Shown here in pieces: positions 13,196-25,100 of a stretch of 64,000 nt of DNA. The DNA is from Silurus meridionalis (lineage: Eukaryota; Chordata; Actinopteri; Siluriformes; Siluridae): NCBI RefSeq assembly GCF_014805685.1, contig NC_060884.1, positions 19,163,856 to 19,227,855 of the forward strand, written 5' to 3'. The notes beneath the pieces were generated by a model, which saw nothing but the letters and a program-made list of their open reading frames with translations, had not been told where the DNA came from and did not search any database. Made by a program: the position numbers and the translations under genes. Position 1 is the first letter of the stretch. The number at the start of each line of letters is the position of its first letter.

Positions 13196-15352
13196 CATAT
13201 TCTTCTTCTTCTTTTTCTTTTAGCTTCCCACATTAGGGGTGGCCACAGTGGATCATCCATCTCCATACACCCCTGTCCTCTACATCTGCCTCTTTTAAAC
13301 CAACTACCTGCATGTCTTTCCTCACCACATCCAAAAACCTCCTCCTTGGCCTTCCTCTTTTTCTCCTTCCTGGCAGCTCCATCCTCAGCATTCTCCTACA
13401 TATATACCCCATGTCCCTCCTCTGCACATGTCCAAACCATCTCAATCTCGCCTCCCTCACCTTGTCTCCTAAACGTCCCACTCTAATAAACTTGTTTCCA
13501 TCCTCGTCACTCCCAATGAAAACCTCAAAATCTTCAGCTCTGCTACCTCCAGCTCCACCTCCTGTCTTTAAGTCAATGCCACTGTCTCTAAACCATACAA
13601 CATCGCAGGTCTCACCACAGTCCTATAAACTTTCCCTTTCACTCTTGCAAATATCAAAAACACTTCTGCCACTCTTCTCCATTACTTTGCATTGTTGACC
13701 CCAAGTGCCTAAACTCATCCACCTTCACCACTTTTTCTCCCTGTAACTGCACCACTCCACTATCACACTCTCTCTCTCATTCACACACATGTACTCTGTC
13801 TTACTCCTACTGACTTTCCACTCGTCATCCTCTTAATCGCTGCTCTCACTTCCTCCTCATTTTCCTCATTCATCAGCTGGTCAAAATATTCCCTCCATCT
13901 TCTCAACACACTCTTCTTACACATTTCCATCTCCATCCTTTATTGCTCTAACTTGCAGCACATCCTTCCCAGCTCGGTCCCTCTGCCTTTCCAATCTGTA
14001 CAAATCCTTTTCTCCTTACTTAGTGTCCAACTTCTCATACAGCTCCTCCTTTTCCTTTTACTTGGCTTTTGCCACATCCCTCTTTACCTGTTGCCGCATC
14101 TCCTTGTACTCCTGCCTACTTTTCTCATCTCTCTGTCGATCCCAATTCTGTTTCGCCAACCTCATTCCCCGTATGCTCGCCTGCACTTCCTCATTCAACC
14201 ACCACGTCTCTTTGTCTTCCTTTCTATTTCCAAAGGTCACACCAAGTACTTTTCTAGCTGTCTCCCTCATCACTTCTGCAGTAGTTGCCAAATCATCCAG
14301 CACCTCTTCACCACCACCAAGCCCCTCTTATTCTTTACCTCCAAAGCCATCCTACAGACCACCATTCGATGCTTTCTAGCTACACTGTCCCCTACCAACA
14401 CCTTACAGTCTCCAATCTCCTTCAGGTTGCATCTCCTGCATAGCATATAGTCCACCTGTGTGCACCTTCCTCCACTCTTATACATCACCCTATGATCCTA
14501 CTTCTTTTCAAAATATGTATTCACCACTGCAATTTTTATCCTTTTAGCAAAATCTACCACCATCTGCCCTTCCACATTACTCTCCTCTGCCCATCACCTC
14601 CTCATCACCTCTGTTCCCTTCCTCTACATGCCCATTAAAGTCTGCCCCAATCACTAATCTTTCATTCCTAGGTAAACCTTCCACCACTTCATCTAACTCA
14701 CTGTAGAATTTGTATTTTTCCCTCCATCTTCCTTGTGGAGCATAGTCACTGATGACATTTATCATCACCCCTTTAACTTCCTGCTTCATAAGTATCACCC
14801 TATCAGAAACTCTCTTCACCTTCACTAAACTCGTACTGTACTGTTCCTTCAAGGTTCATCCCTACACCATTTCTCTTTCCATCCACACCATGAAAGAACA
14901 GTTTAAACCCACCTCCATTGTTCCTGGCCTTACTCCCTTTCCACTTGGTCTCCTGAATACACAACATATCTACCTTTCTCCTCTTCATCATATCAACTAC
15001 CTCTCTCCCTTTACCCGTCATAGTACCAACATTTAAAGTCCCGAACCTCCACTCTCCTCCACTTCTCTTTTCCCCGCTGTCTCTGTAGACGTCTTTCTTC
15101 TCTCCTTCTCCTTCTTCGGACAACAGTAGCCCAATTTCCACCGGTACCCTGTTGGATAACGATACCTGACAGCGGACGTTGGTAACCCAGGGCCTCGACC
15201 GATCCGGTATGAAATTCTGGTTCGTGATCTGCATATTTTATTTGGCACATGTTTTACGCTGGATGCCCTTCCTAAAGCAACCCTCCCTATTTATCCGGGC
15301 TTGGGACTGGCACTAAGAGTGCACTGGCTTGTGCAACCCTAATGGCTGGGTT
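13196..15352 (-). mobile_element. Internally deleted RTE-like non-LTR retrotransposon
   Basis: The 5' end is at 15352 and the 3' end at 13196, which closes with an (AAG)n-like tail. In minus-strand order, with frame breaks: an endonuclease domain (FGTLNVGTMTG, DMLCIQETKWKG, SDYAPQ, IGADFNGHVEEGN; about 15050-14580), a linker (WWLNEEVQASI, near 14210), then a jump from about 13820 straight to the C-terminal region (VDEFRHLGST, MLYGLETVA, RLRWFGHVQRRD, PGRRKRGRPRRRF; about 13740-13250). The reverse-transcriptase palm with its catalytic aspartates is missing, apparently through one deletion, so the copy cannot mobilise itself. The RTE/Rex3/Expander placement comes from these motifs and is moderately sure. 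Open frames on the plus strand are antisense shadows. Confidence 0.85.
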
Positions 15353-15368
15353 TTTGTCTCAAGTCATT

Positions 15369-17640
15369 AGCAGTTCATATTAGAGTCGGGGGTTATATTA
15401 AAATAAAATGACCATTTTACTGTTATAATATTGCACAAGCATGGTATTTGTGGGAGAGTGTTATTTTTCCATTAAACTGTGTTTTCCATCACAGTGATAA
15501 TAGCCATATTCAGAGAGGATTCATTTTACATGGAGAGCTGGGGTAATTACTTCTTTTAAGGGGGCTATCTAATTATTTTTTATTTCTGGCTGGATTGACA
15601 GGCTCAATGTTTCTTTCTGCACCCGTGAGAAAACTCCTAACTAAAATTACCGTACTTAAAGAGTTTTAACAAATTCCAGCATGCTCTAATAATTGTAAAC
15701 TCATCCATACTTCTTTTTTTTTACATGCTGGTAAAGTCTGCTGCATAAAACAACATTTTGACCATGGCTAGAATCCTCATTTTACCATCTTTGCATATTC
15801 AGGGAATTTTTAGAAAGTCAGAGCAATTATATAAAGATAGATGCTTTGTAAGAGACTTTCAAATAATATAGCGCTGCTATGGTTTATTATTGCTCCATTG
15901 AGATCCTAATGTAAGGAAAAAAAAAGATAGTCAATCAAAGGAGTATACAATTCCAAGCTAATATAATGTTTCACGGTAAATCACAACTGTCCAGATATTT
16001 ATTTTATTATTGAGCAGATTGAAACATCCCGATTATATCTATTGATGTCACAACCAGAAAATATTAATGTCTCAATAAGGCTAAATGTCCACCAAAGAAA
16101 AAAGGACAGTACAATTAGACCTGTGGAAATTAGAAAATCCCAGATTCACTCTTTGTTGAATTACAAACACCACAAAATCTATAGTTATAAAGTGACATCA
16201 TAGACATTGTGGTAGCTCGATTAGTGTAGCCCTAGGCAACAGGATTACATAGAATTCAGAGTTTTCAATGCCACCATTCATGGCATGCATGATCCCAATG
16301 CTTCAGGCTACCATTCAACAATAGTGACAAGCTTAAATATATCAACACATATTCTCTCCTCTACCTACTACAGTTATGCCCCCTCGAGCAAAGCACAGAC
16401 TTGCAGTATATGGGACCATTTTGCTGCTGTCATTTTCATCCAGCTGTGTGCCTCTGGCAATGAGGTATGCAAAAAAAAAAAAAAAACAAACAAACAAAAA
16501 AAACACCCTATATAAATTGAATGTGTGAAAATTAAAAACTTATTCCATGGTCTGATGGATTTCTGCAGTTTTCTGTTATGAAATGTATAGTACACCTCTA
16601 GGAAGTATAATCATTTTATTATTTTTTTACAATGTCTATTGCTAATTTTTTTTTCAAAGGAATGTGCACAATTTTCCAATTACTGTAAAAGTTGGTCATT
16701 CAGACAAGACACTTAAACATCCAATGTTGAAAATCATTGAAATCATTGATTTATGAGGCTGTATGTGATAAAATCATCCTAGTCTCACTTACACTGTGTT
16801 GTTTTGTTAAAAAGTGTCAAATAAAGACTACATGGTAAAGGTAAAGACTATGCTATATCATATAAGGTTTCTTGCATTAAATGACAATGTTATCTGTAAA
16901 AAGCAGTCGCAAGTGGAATAAAAACATGAATAGCAGGCATCTTGATAACAATATTTTTTACCTTCAGCAGGCATGGCCATATCAAAATATGAATATGAAT
17001 ATTAAGATCAATATACTGCTAAGTGAGTGCATAACATGATTTTTCTAGTTGACCCATACAGATTATTGGAACTGCATGCAGTTCACACTTCTGAGGATGG
17101 CAAATTATTCTTGTGCACACAGCTAATTTGAATAATTATGGCTGTCTGATAAGAAGTTTTTCAATATTGTCTAAACCTCCACATTTAAAGCAAGAACTTG
17201 CCTTTCTGCCTAAAATAATGGGGAATAGATAATGCAGACCTATGAAGCTGATCACAGTTTTTTTTTCTGTTAGTTGCATTCTGACATAGCGTAAAAGCAG
17301 GACACAATTAAAAAAATACAGATAAAGTTTCAAAAAGGAGCCAAACACAGTCATTTTCTGAAATATTGGTGCCCTTGATAAAGAAGGGCAAAAAAAGGTC
17401 ATGGAAAAAAGTCTTTGTGGTTAATTAGCTTAATCTCACACTTTGAATTTGAAAAATATTTTAACTTTAACTAAAGAAAAAGTATTCTAATTAGTTTATT
17501 TTTAAAAGTCAAATTAAATAAATATATTTAATAAACCAGATGCATCAAAATGATTTAACACACCTACTATATTTTATGTCCAATATGCAATTGAAGCATT
17601 TTTAATTTATATATTTAAATTCATGTATTTTGGGCCTGTG
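15369..17640. other. AT-rich desert with poly(A) runs; nothing recognised
   Basis: Includes a 15-base A run followed by (AAAC)n near 16471-16503. Around 15540-15620 there is a TAAT-rich stretch that could be a conserved element, but nothing decisive is visible. Confidence 0.5.
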
Positions 17641-17711
17641 GTTCAATCCAGCACCATGAAAGTTTGAAGAAATTCTGTATTGAAGAGTCTCATATTCCTT
17701 GTCCTGTGTTC

Positions 17712-17946
17712 CCCAATTTCATGGTGCTGGTTTACTGATCAGAAGGTCGGGGATTTAAGACCCGGGATCGCCAAGCTGCCATTGTGGGCCCTTGAGCAAG
17801 GCCCTTAACCTTCTGTACTCTGGGGCACTGTATCATGGCTGACCCTGCGCTCTGACCCCAGATTCTGAGCAAGTTGGGATATGCGAAGAAAATAGTTTGA
17901 CTGTGCTGTAATATATATGTGACAAATAAATGCTATTCTATTCTAT
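17712..17946 (+). mobile_element. tRNA-derived SINE (catfish Mermaid-like)
   Basis: The head has a degenerate B box (GGATTTAAGACCC), followed by the body CTGCCATTGTGGGCCCTTGA, GCAAGGCCCTTAACC and ATCATGGCTGACCCTGCGCT. The end is a TGACAAATAAATGC region and a (TATTC)n-like tail. The middle matches the minus-strand SINE at 575-768. I recall this type as abundant in catfish genomes. Confidence 0.75.
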
Positions 17947-18769
17947 ACAAATTTGAAATTTGTGTTGAGATTAAGCTCATTAGCCACAAAGGCAAAAAAC
18001 CTGGAATACACAATATATTAACAGTAATAATTAATGATAAATTTGACATCTTTGCAAACTTCATTTAAGTAGCCCTGGAATCCATCTGCACTCTATAGCA
18101 CATTATACACATTACACCACATTAAACAACATTATACAGAAGACCCAAATGACAACGGAGAAGCAGGTAGAACAAAGAAAGTCTGGATTCTTCATACAAA
18201 ATAAGGAAGAAGTCTTAGCACATAGATCTGCAAGATTTACAGGCTTGCATGAACCAATTAATGCTCATTTATCTGTTAAAATACTATTTAAACCCTATAA
18301 AGAGGCATTGATCAAAGGGATCTAATCATTTATCTAATTATTTATTTAATAAAACTATATTTTTAATGTATATATATTTTATATTGCTATCAAGTAGCAG
18401 TCTATTTTTTGTATATACAAATAATACATTTATAATGACATTTATAATTTGTATATTTATATATTTATGACCAATGCATATAGAAATATAGTTTCTCTAA
18501 TACATAGAATACACATAATACCATGTGGCACTGAATATTTTTTGCAACACAGGGAACAACATATGAAGCAAACATTTTTGGCCAGACTTCCAACCAACCC
18601 CCAAACAGAGCAACATCATGTTTGCAGTCTTGGGTTTAACTCCTCAACATATCATTTAGTAGGACATTTAAGCATCAGAGTCACCTTGTAGAAAAGGGTT
18701 CTATGTGAGTCTGTGACATATTTGTTTTATTTGTGGTATTACTGACAAATGGCCCCCAGTACACCAGTG

Positions 18770-19240
18770 CACTCAGGCAATTATCCAATCAGTCAATCAA
18801 GCAGCACAACACATAAACAGATACTGTTCAATAGCTTCAGTTAATATTCACAAAAAAACTTTAAAATGCTGGGGTGGTCATTGATCTCAATGACTTTGAC
18901 CAATACATGGCTGTTGATGCCAGATGGACTGGTTTGAATATTTCAGAACCTGGTGGCCCCCTGGGAATTTCACACACAACAGTCTATATGGTCTACACAA
19001 AAGTGTCTGAGAAAATAAACCGAAAATAAAAAACACCCAGTGAGCATTAGGAACTCCTTGTAGATAGAGAGAGGTCAGTGGAGAATGGCCAGACTGTGAT
19101 TGGTGTCAAGTTGACAGGAAGGCAACAGTAACTCAAATAAATGCTTTTTAGATGGTGGTGAGTAGATAAACACTTCAGAATGCAGAACACTTTGAGGCAG
19201 ATGGGCTACAAACAGAAGAAGACTACAACTGCTTACATGC
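18770..19240 (+). pseudogene. Tc1-like transposase N-terminal remnant (family C)
   Basis: Plus-strand translation with breaks gives the N-terminal half of a Tc1-type transposase: a leader through ATGGCTGTTGATGCCAGATGG, then ERG.WRMARL near 19065 and LRQMGYKQKKT near 19190-19225. The rest is absent or replaced by the MITE beginning about 19258. Stops throughout. Confidence 0.65.
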
Positions 19241-19257
19241 CTACAGTGGTGTTACAA

Positions 19258-19518
19258 TGTATACATACAGAGTGTAGCAAAAGTCTCCATACAAAGGTTT
19301 GGCATCTGTGTCATGTTTCAAGTCCATCTCAACCTAGCGACAGCTTCCAAATCCAACCATATGAATGATTTAATTGTGTTCTTTTTTTGTCAACTGCAAT
19401 TTTAAAAGCTATATGAAAAAAAAACAATGTAAGTATGAAAAAACATTTTGCTTTCAAATTGACAATTGCTCATTTTTCCCCTATGTATAAAGACTTTTTT
19501 GGAGACTTGCTATATACA
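19258..19518. mobile_element. Small MITE with Tc1/mariner-type termini
   Basis: The left end ACAGAGTGTAGCAAAAGTCT and the reverse complement of the right end (near 19480-19518, TATATAGCAAGTCTCC) match, each followed by a TACATAGGGG-like block. AT-rich centre, no coding capacity. It sits directly behind the Tc1 remnant. Confidence 0.5.
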
Positions 19519-20943
19519 GGCTATGCAGAACATCACAATGAATAATTATAAAAAAACTTTTTTACTTTTTAGCTTTTGGATAAAAATTAAGGGTAAAAAT
19601 CCTTCTGAGTTGTACAGGAAAATGTGGACATGATGTAGTGACCTTCAGAACTGTCATTCTAGTCTCCCTAATTGGAAGACACATCTTTAGAGCTAAATAA
19701 TTCACTGTCATTCTCTAGTGGGAACTCTGCCACATACTGTACAAAGATAAGCCGTGAAGGTGGTTAATATTTCATCAGCAGAAAGTAGAGGGGAATGCAC
19801 ATCTAGCCTGAACACACAAAAAATCATGGATCTCTGGAGTTTGGGATGTAACTGTATAAAAAATGCCTTACATCAGCAGAGCAAGAAAAGGTCGATATCC
19901 AGGCACACAGTGGAGCAACCTTTCACAGCTCAGTAATGAAGTGTGCATGGATGGATTCATTTGTACATTAAACAATTAACCTGGAGTAAATCAAAGCCAG
20001 TGTGCAGCAACTGTCTTAAACCAGCATGATAAATGTATGGAAATAATGAACGTCATGGTAATGCATACAGATGTTGCGTATGGTCAGAGAATTTCATATC
20101 TATCAAATATATGGTTTCTGACTCTTTGGTATTAAATCGGTCATCATATAAACCTATTTTTCTATTCATATGCAAAGCACATTTAAAGATCCTTAGAGAC
20201 TGGAAGGACATTTTAGATGAAGTTCCTTTCTGTTTTTTTGCTTTCTTTTTTTATCAAAGCTGTGAACAACCTAATAAATTAAATCCATTAATATATCCAG
20301 AAATGCATAATTGCGGAATGAACTAAAATAGAACCGAATGTTTTTGATAATATCGCTGAATCAGAGGGCATGCTTTTATAAATGTGAAAATATATATAAA
20401 ACTATGCTAAAAACCGAATCATTAATTACGTACTGATAATTCGGGTTTATAAAAAACAAGTTATTTTTGCATTTAAGTATTATCTTTCAAAAAAAAAAGT
20501 TTGAGAAGAGTATTAGGTCAGTTGAGTTGCTACTTTTACCTGACTACTACAATGTTATACACTGAGAAGAAAATGGGGACATCGTTTGTGAAAACCTTTC
20601 AATGCTGGCCCACTTTCCATAGCTCATTTTTCATCTTCCTGCAGTAGATAACCAACAGGTTTCTGAAACCTTTATTGAACCAGCAGTTGCAGGACTATAA
20701 CTACACATTTTGATTGTAATGGAAGAGGAGCAAATTCCATTTTTGGACGCAGCAATGCACCAGTTTTCTAGTGCATACATTGAAGCAGTATAAATTAACT
20801 AGTTCAACTTATTCTTCTTGAAAAATACGTCAAAGGAATCTTTGACAGCTTACTGCTCATTGCACTTTGGCACGACATTTTGGAAAAATACATCTAAATA
20901 AGGTTGATGGGTAACACCCACCATTTTTCTCTCTTACTCTGTT

Positions 20944-20946
<3 letters not shown>

Positions 20947-20997
<51 letters not shown>
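20947..20997. repeat. (GT)n microsatellite
   Basis: About 25 GT units. The surrounding 19519-21650 interval holds no recognised gene; minus-strand frames through the tract are artefacts. Confidence 0.97.
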
Positions 20998-21654
20998 TGT
21001 ATATAATGCATCAGTGTTAGCCTCCATCTGCCCCCAGACAAGAAGGAGGAGTTCAGTAATTGCCTTGCAGTGATGCTTTTTGGGAAAGGAATAAAGGTGG
21101 AAGAAAATACAAGATGAACCATCGCACTCTCTTGGCATTTGCAAGTTCATCTGTGAGTGTGCTAAAGCACAATCAACAAGAAGATCATTAGCAATCTAGA
21201 CAAAGAGAATAGACCAGTATGTTGTACACATTGTGGACATTTAATGCTGGTGACACCCATCTTAAGATTTCATTTCTATTCTTGAGCAGTGTGCATAAAG
21301 TTTATGTTTATTTTATGTGTTTTTGAGATAAAAACACTTACAATTCTTCACAAGGTGCTTATTTCTTATTACACAAAGTGCTTACTTTCTTATTACACAA
21401 AGCCAGATGTTCTTTCTGCTGCCATGTAGACAGCTGGAGCAACACCACTGACAGTTTAAGAGAATTACATTGATTATCTCATTACAATGGCACCTGTCAA
21501 TGGTGGGATATATTAGGCAGCAAGTAAACAGTCAGTTCTCGAATTTGTGGTTTGGAAGAATCACCAGTTTGTGATGGCTAGATGTCTAGATGGCAGGTCT
21601 TACCTGTGTGAAGTTTTCCCAATCATGCAGTGATTAATAAAAAAAAAGTGGTCT

Positions 21655-22115
21655 GTGGTTTGTGCATCATTTACCCAGGGAAGAGACCGCAGCAGGATGT
21701 ATTACTGGAAGAAGGCAAGATGGTGGAAATGTTATGATGCTCTGGCCACTGTTCTGCTGCAAAGCCTTGGGTACTGGCATTCATGTGGATGTTACTTTGA
21801 CACATACCACATACGTAAATGTTCTTACAGATCAAGTACACCACCTCATGGCAATGGCAATGGTATTCTTTAATGTCACTGGCCTCACTGCAAACATGAA
21901 TGATTGGGAATGATCAATTATTTGCTGAATTTGACTCAAAGTATAATTTGACCTCAAAATTATCTCATTAACATTGACATCTGTGGGATGTGCTGGTCAA
22001 ACAAATCTGACCGATGGAGACCTCACAACTAACAGGACTTAAAAAGATCTGCTGCTTACATCTTGGTGCCAGATACCATAGCACACCTTCAGGAAAATTG
22101 GAAACTGCTTAACAA
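21655..22115 (+). pseudogene. Tc1-like transposase C-terminal remnant (family D)
   Basis: Plus-strand translation with shifts shows GGNVMMLWPLFC and GTGIHVDVTLT (21720-21800), the central catalytic core region, then near 21985-22080 LWDVLVKQI-like and DLKRSAAYILVPDTIAHLQ-like sequence, typical of the last third of a Tc1 transposase. The catalytic QDNAPCH block is destroyed. Same strand as family C at 18770 but a different sequence type. Confidence 0.65.
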
Positions 22116-25100
22116 ATTCAGTACAAATCAAACAAGATTTTCCTGGGTACAAGGTGGGAAGCATATCTTAAACTGATATATATATTTATATATCTTTATC
22201 AAATATGTAAGTATATATTTTTTCAATATATACAATATATAATACAATATAAGAATGGGTGGGAAGTGTAAAGGGTCAAATACAGGTTGACTGAGTATGG
22301 GAAATGAAAATTGACTCGGATGCTCTACGCATATAAATTTATTTACTTGAACAACGTTTGCTTTGCTTTCTTCAGTTTTCCCCAAAGACACAGAAAACAT
22401 AACTGAAATTAAACAAATTACTTTTTTCATAAAGAAAATTGGAATGCATAAATAACTCACAGCAAGAGCCCATCTGTTTCTCTTAAGAATAAACAAGCCT
22501 GAAAGGAAATTGCCAGTTTCTTTTCAGTCAGCACAGACCTGCACTATTCAGTGTGCAAACACCTATATCACATTTTACAAAACAGCATTTATAGTGAGTG
22601 AAATAATTTTTTTTTAAAGAATCTGACCATATGAAGTTTTCCTCTTGTTAAAATCAAAGCATGCTGCCCTTGAAATAATCTGCTGGAAAAGCTGCTTTTT
22701 GTTAAACAATATGACCTATAAATTATTCAGTTGGCCTGACTTTTGCATTCTACTGTCTTTGTTAACACAGGCATCCAATACACTGGAGCAAAATATCTAG
22801 TTCAACAATCAATAAAAAATGCATCATTACACCAGCTCTAATTGTACAGGCATAAACTAAATGTGTATTGTATTAAGTTGGTCAATAAATACCACAAGGC
22901 AAACAATTACTGCCAGGCACAGATATGTTTCTTTCATTAAGATTAGAAGTAATTGATCAGTAACAAGACTTGGGCTGAATAGTAGATATAAAAAAAAATA
23001 TCTAAAATCAATACAAATTTCTGAAAGTAAACAATTAACCTTCTTACTATTCTGCAACTAAAATGTGCCTTTAAATAATAATTATATATTGGTCATTATT
23101 TTTTCTCCGTATCACATATATACATAACATATACATTACATATACATTGTGTATGTAAATATGTCTAAGCAGGCACGTTAAAGATTGAAACAACAGCATG
23201 AGTGCTTTTTATAGATATAATGTGTACATGCAGTAATCTGGTACGCAGTGTTAGTGAGGAACATTTCATCAATTTTAATGGAAGTGCTAATTGGATTTGT
23301 CTACTAAAAATAACAGAACATTTAGAGAACTTTTTCAGCTTGCAGTCTCAGTCAACCCTCCCAGCTTTATTTAATGAAATGCTTATTAAAGTAATTCTCT
23401 AAGGTGGGCTATATCGCTGACAGGACACCAATATGAAGCAAGCTGAGGCACTGTGGCTGCTCACCACATGCTATAAAGCTTCCTAGACAAAAACAAAGAA
23501 CAAGAAAGAAAGCGGACCACAGGAAAGAGACTTAGCCAACCTTTATGTGCTAATCAGCCTTGTTCTATAAAAATACACATTTGGTATGCCACATCAACCC
23601 TATTCAGTGTCTCAGTCTAAATCTTGGATACCTGAAGAATTAGATGAAAAGAGAATAGAAAGTCCTGGCTTTTTCCTGTCGCAGCAGCAAAAATCTCTGC
23701 AGGGCTGAACAGGAATTATTGTCTGCAGACAGGAAAGGAGTTAGTGGCTGACAGGTGTAAGGCTGCAAGCTCACAGCTAACTCCTGGAATTGACCACTTC
23801 CTCACTCTGCACCCTGTCTCTAAGAAGACTTGTGTTAGTAACTCAGTGCAGAGACATGCCAGCTGAGTGTCTATCACATGCTTCCCAGTAGAGAAGCAGA
23901 TTCAATAAATCCAGTAAACCGTATAGCATTTAAAAGGAACACCCCAGAGTAGACAAATAGTGACATTTAAAGCAAATGACTAAAAATGGACCACTAATGG
24001 TATGCTTTTATTATGGGCTTTCACTCTAATATTATAGCTTGCCATTCTAAATGACTGTACCTTAAGATTGACACTGGTCTAAATTACATACCAAAATCAA
24101 TTCAAAATATGGGCCAGGTATAATTACAAAAAGTACTACACCAAATGAAATGATCAGCTGAACCTATACTACAATCAAAAAACTCTAGTTGATGTCAGCT
24201 GCTGTAAAAAAAAAAAAGCTTAAAAAAAGGCCACTACTACTGAACAGACGTTTACTAATAAGAGGCAGTCCTTCAGCTGTATCTACATTATAAAATGGCT
24301 TTAGTATCATTACTGGAAATGACTGAACGCATTCTCCATTTTATAAATGTTAATACATTCGATTATTATTGGTGGATGATGTAATTTAAATGGTAATGAT
24401 ATAGGTTATACTTTCCTATATAGCTCAGTCTATTACCAATACACAGAGAAAATGAGACTCCATAATCTCTCTAAACCTTGTGCTGCCCTACTTGATTGAA
24501 GCCACTGTGCTCACAGACAAGGAACCACACAGCTCTCCTCCACTCTATGAAACCTGTCCTTTCTGCTGAGTGAGCAGCGCATCCAATCTTGCTGGTATAA
24601 GCAAGTCAAACTGCACGCCTCTCTTTGTTGCGATGTCGCCCTCGACACCAGGATCTGTCAAAAGAACCTGCGATAATTTCACACTTCAGGAACCATAAAC
24701 ACTTACGTGTCCATGCTTTTGTGTGGCTGCCATCAGACCCCATCATCATCTTGATGTGTTGTTACACCGAGGCTAATCGCTGTGTGATGAGCCTGGTGCT
24801 TCTCTTATCAATGTGCTCTTAAATACATACAAAATATCCAGTCAATTGAAATCGCAGCCACCAGTCTCTCACCGATCTTTCTATAGACAGAATCCACTCG
24901 CACGTCAGGATTATCGAGTAGCTTCGTGTAGGTTTCCAGATGTTACATTAATTTCACCGTGACTGCCATAGCTGTGGGGAAGATTAGCCTGTGTATGACT
25001 GGCTTTGATCCTGTAAACTAGCTCAGCATAGACTAATGCCTGCTAATTTATCAGTTCTTTAATATCCTTCAAAAAAAAAAAGGAAAAAGAAAAAACTAAG

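Noticed and set aside
13953..14450. A 165-residue plus-strand frame rich in Leu/Ser/Pro
   Set aside because: Antisense shadow of the LINE linker region.
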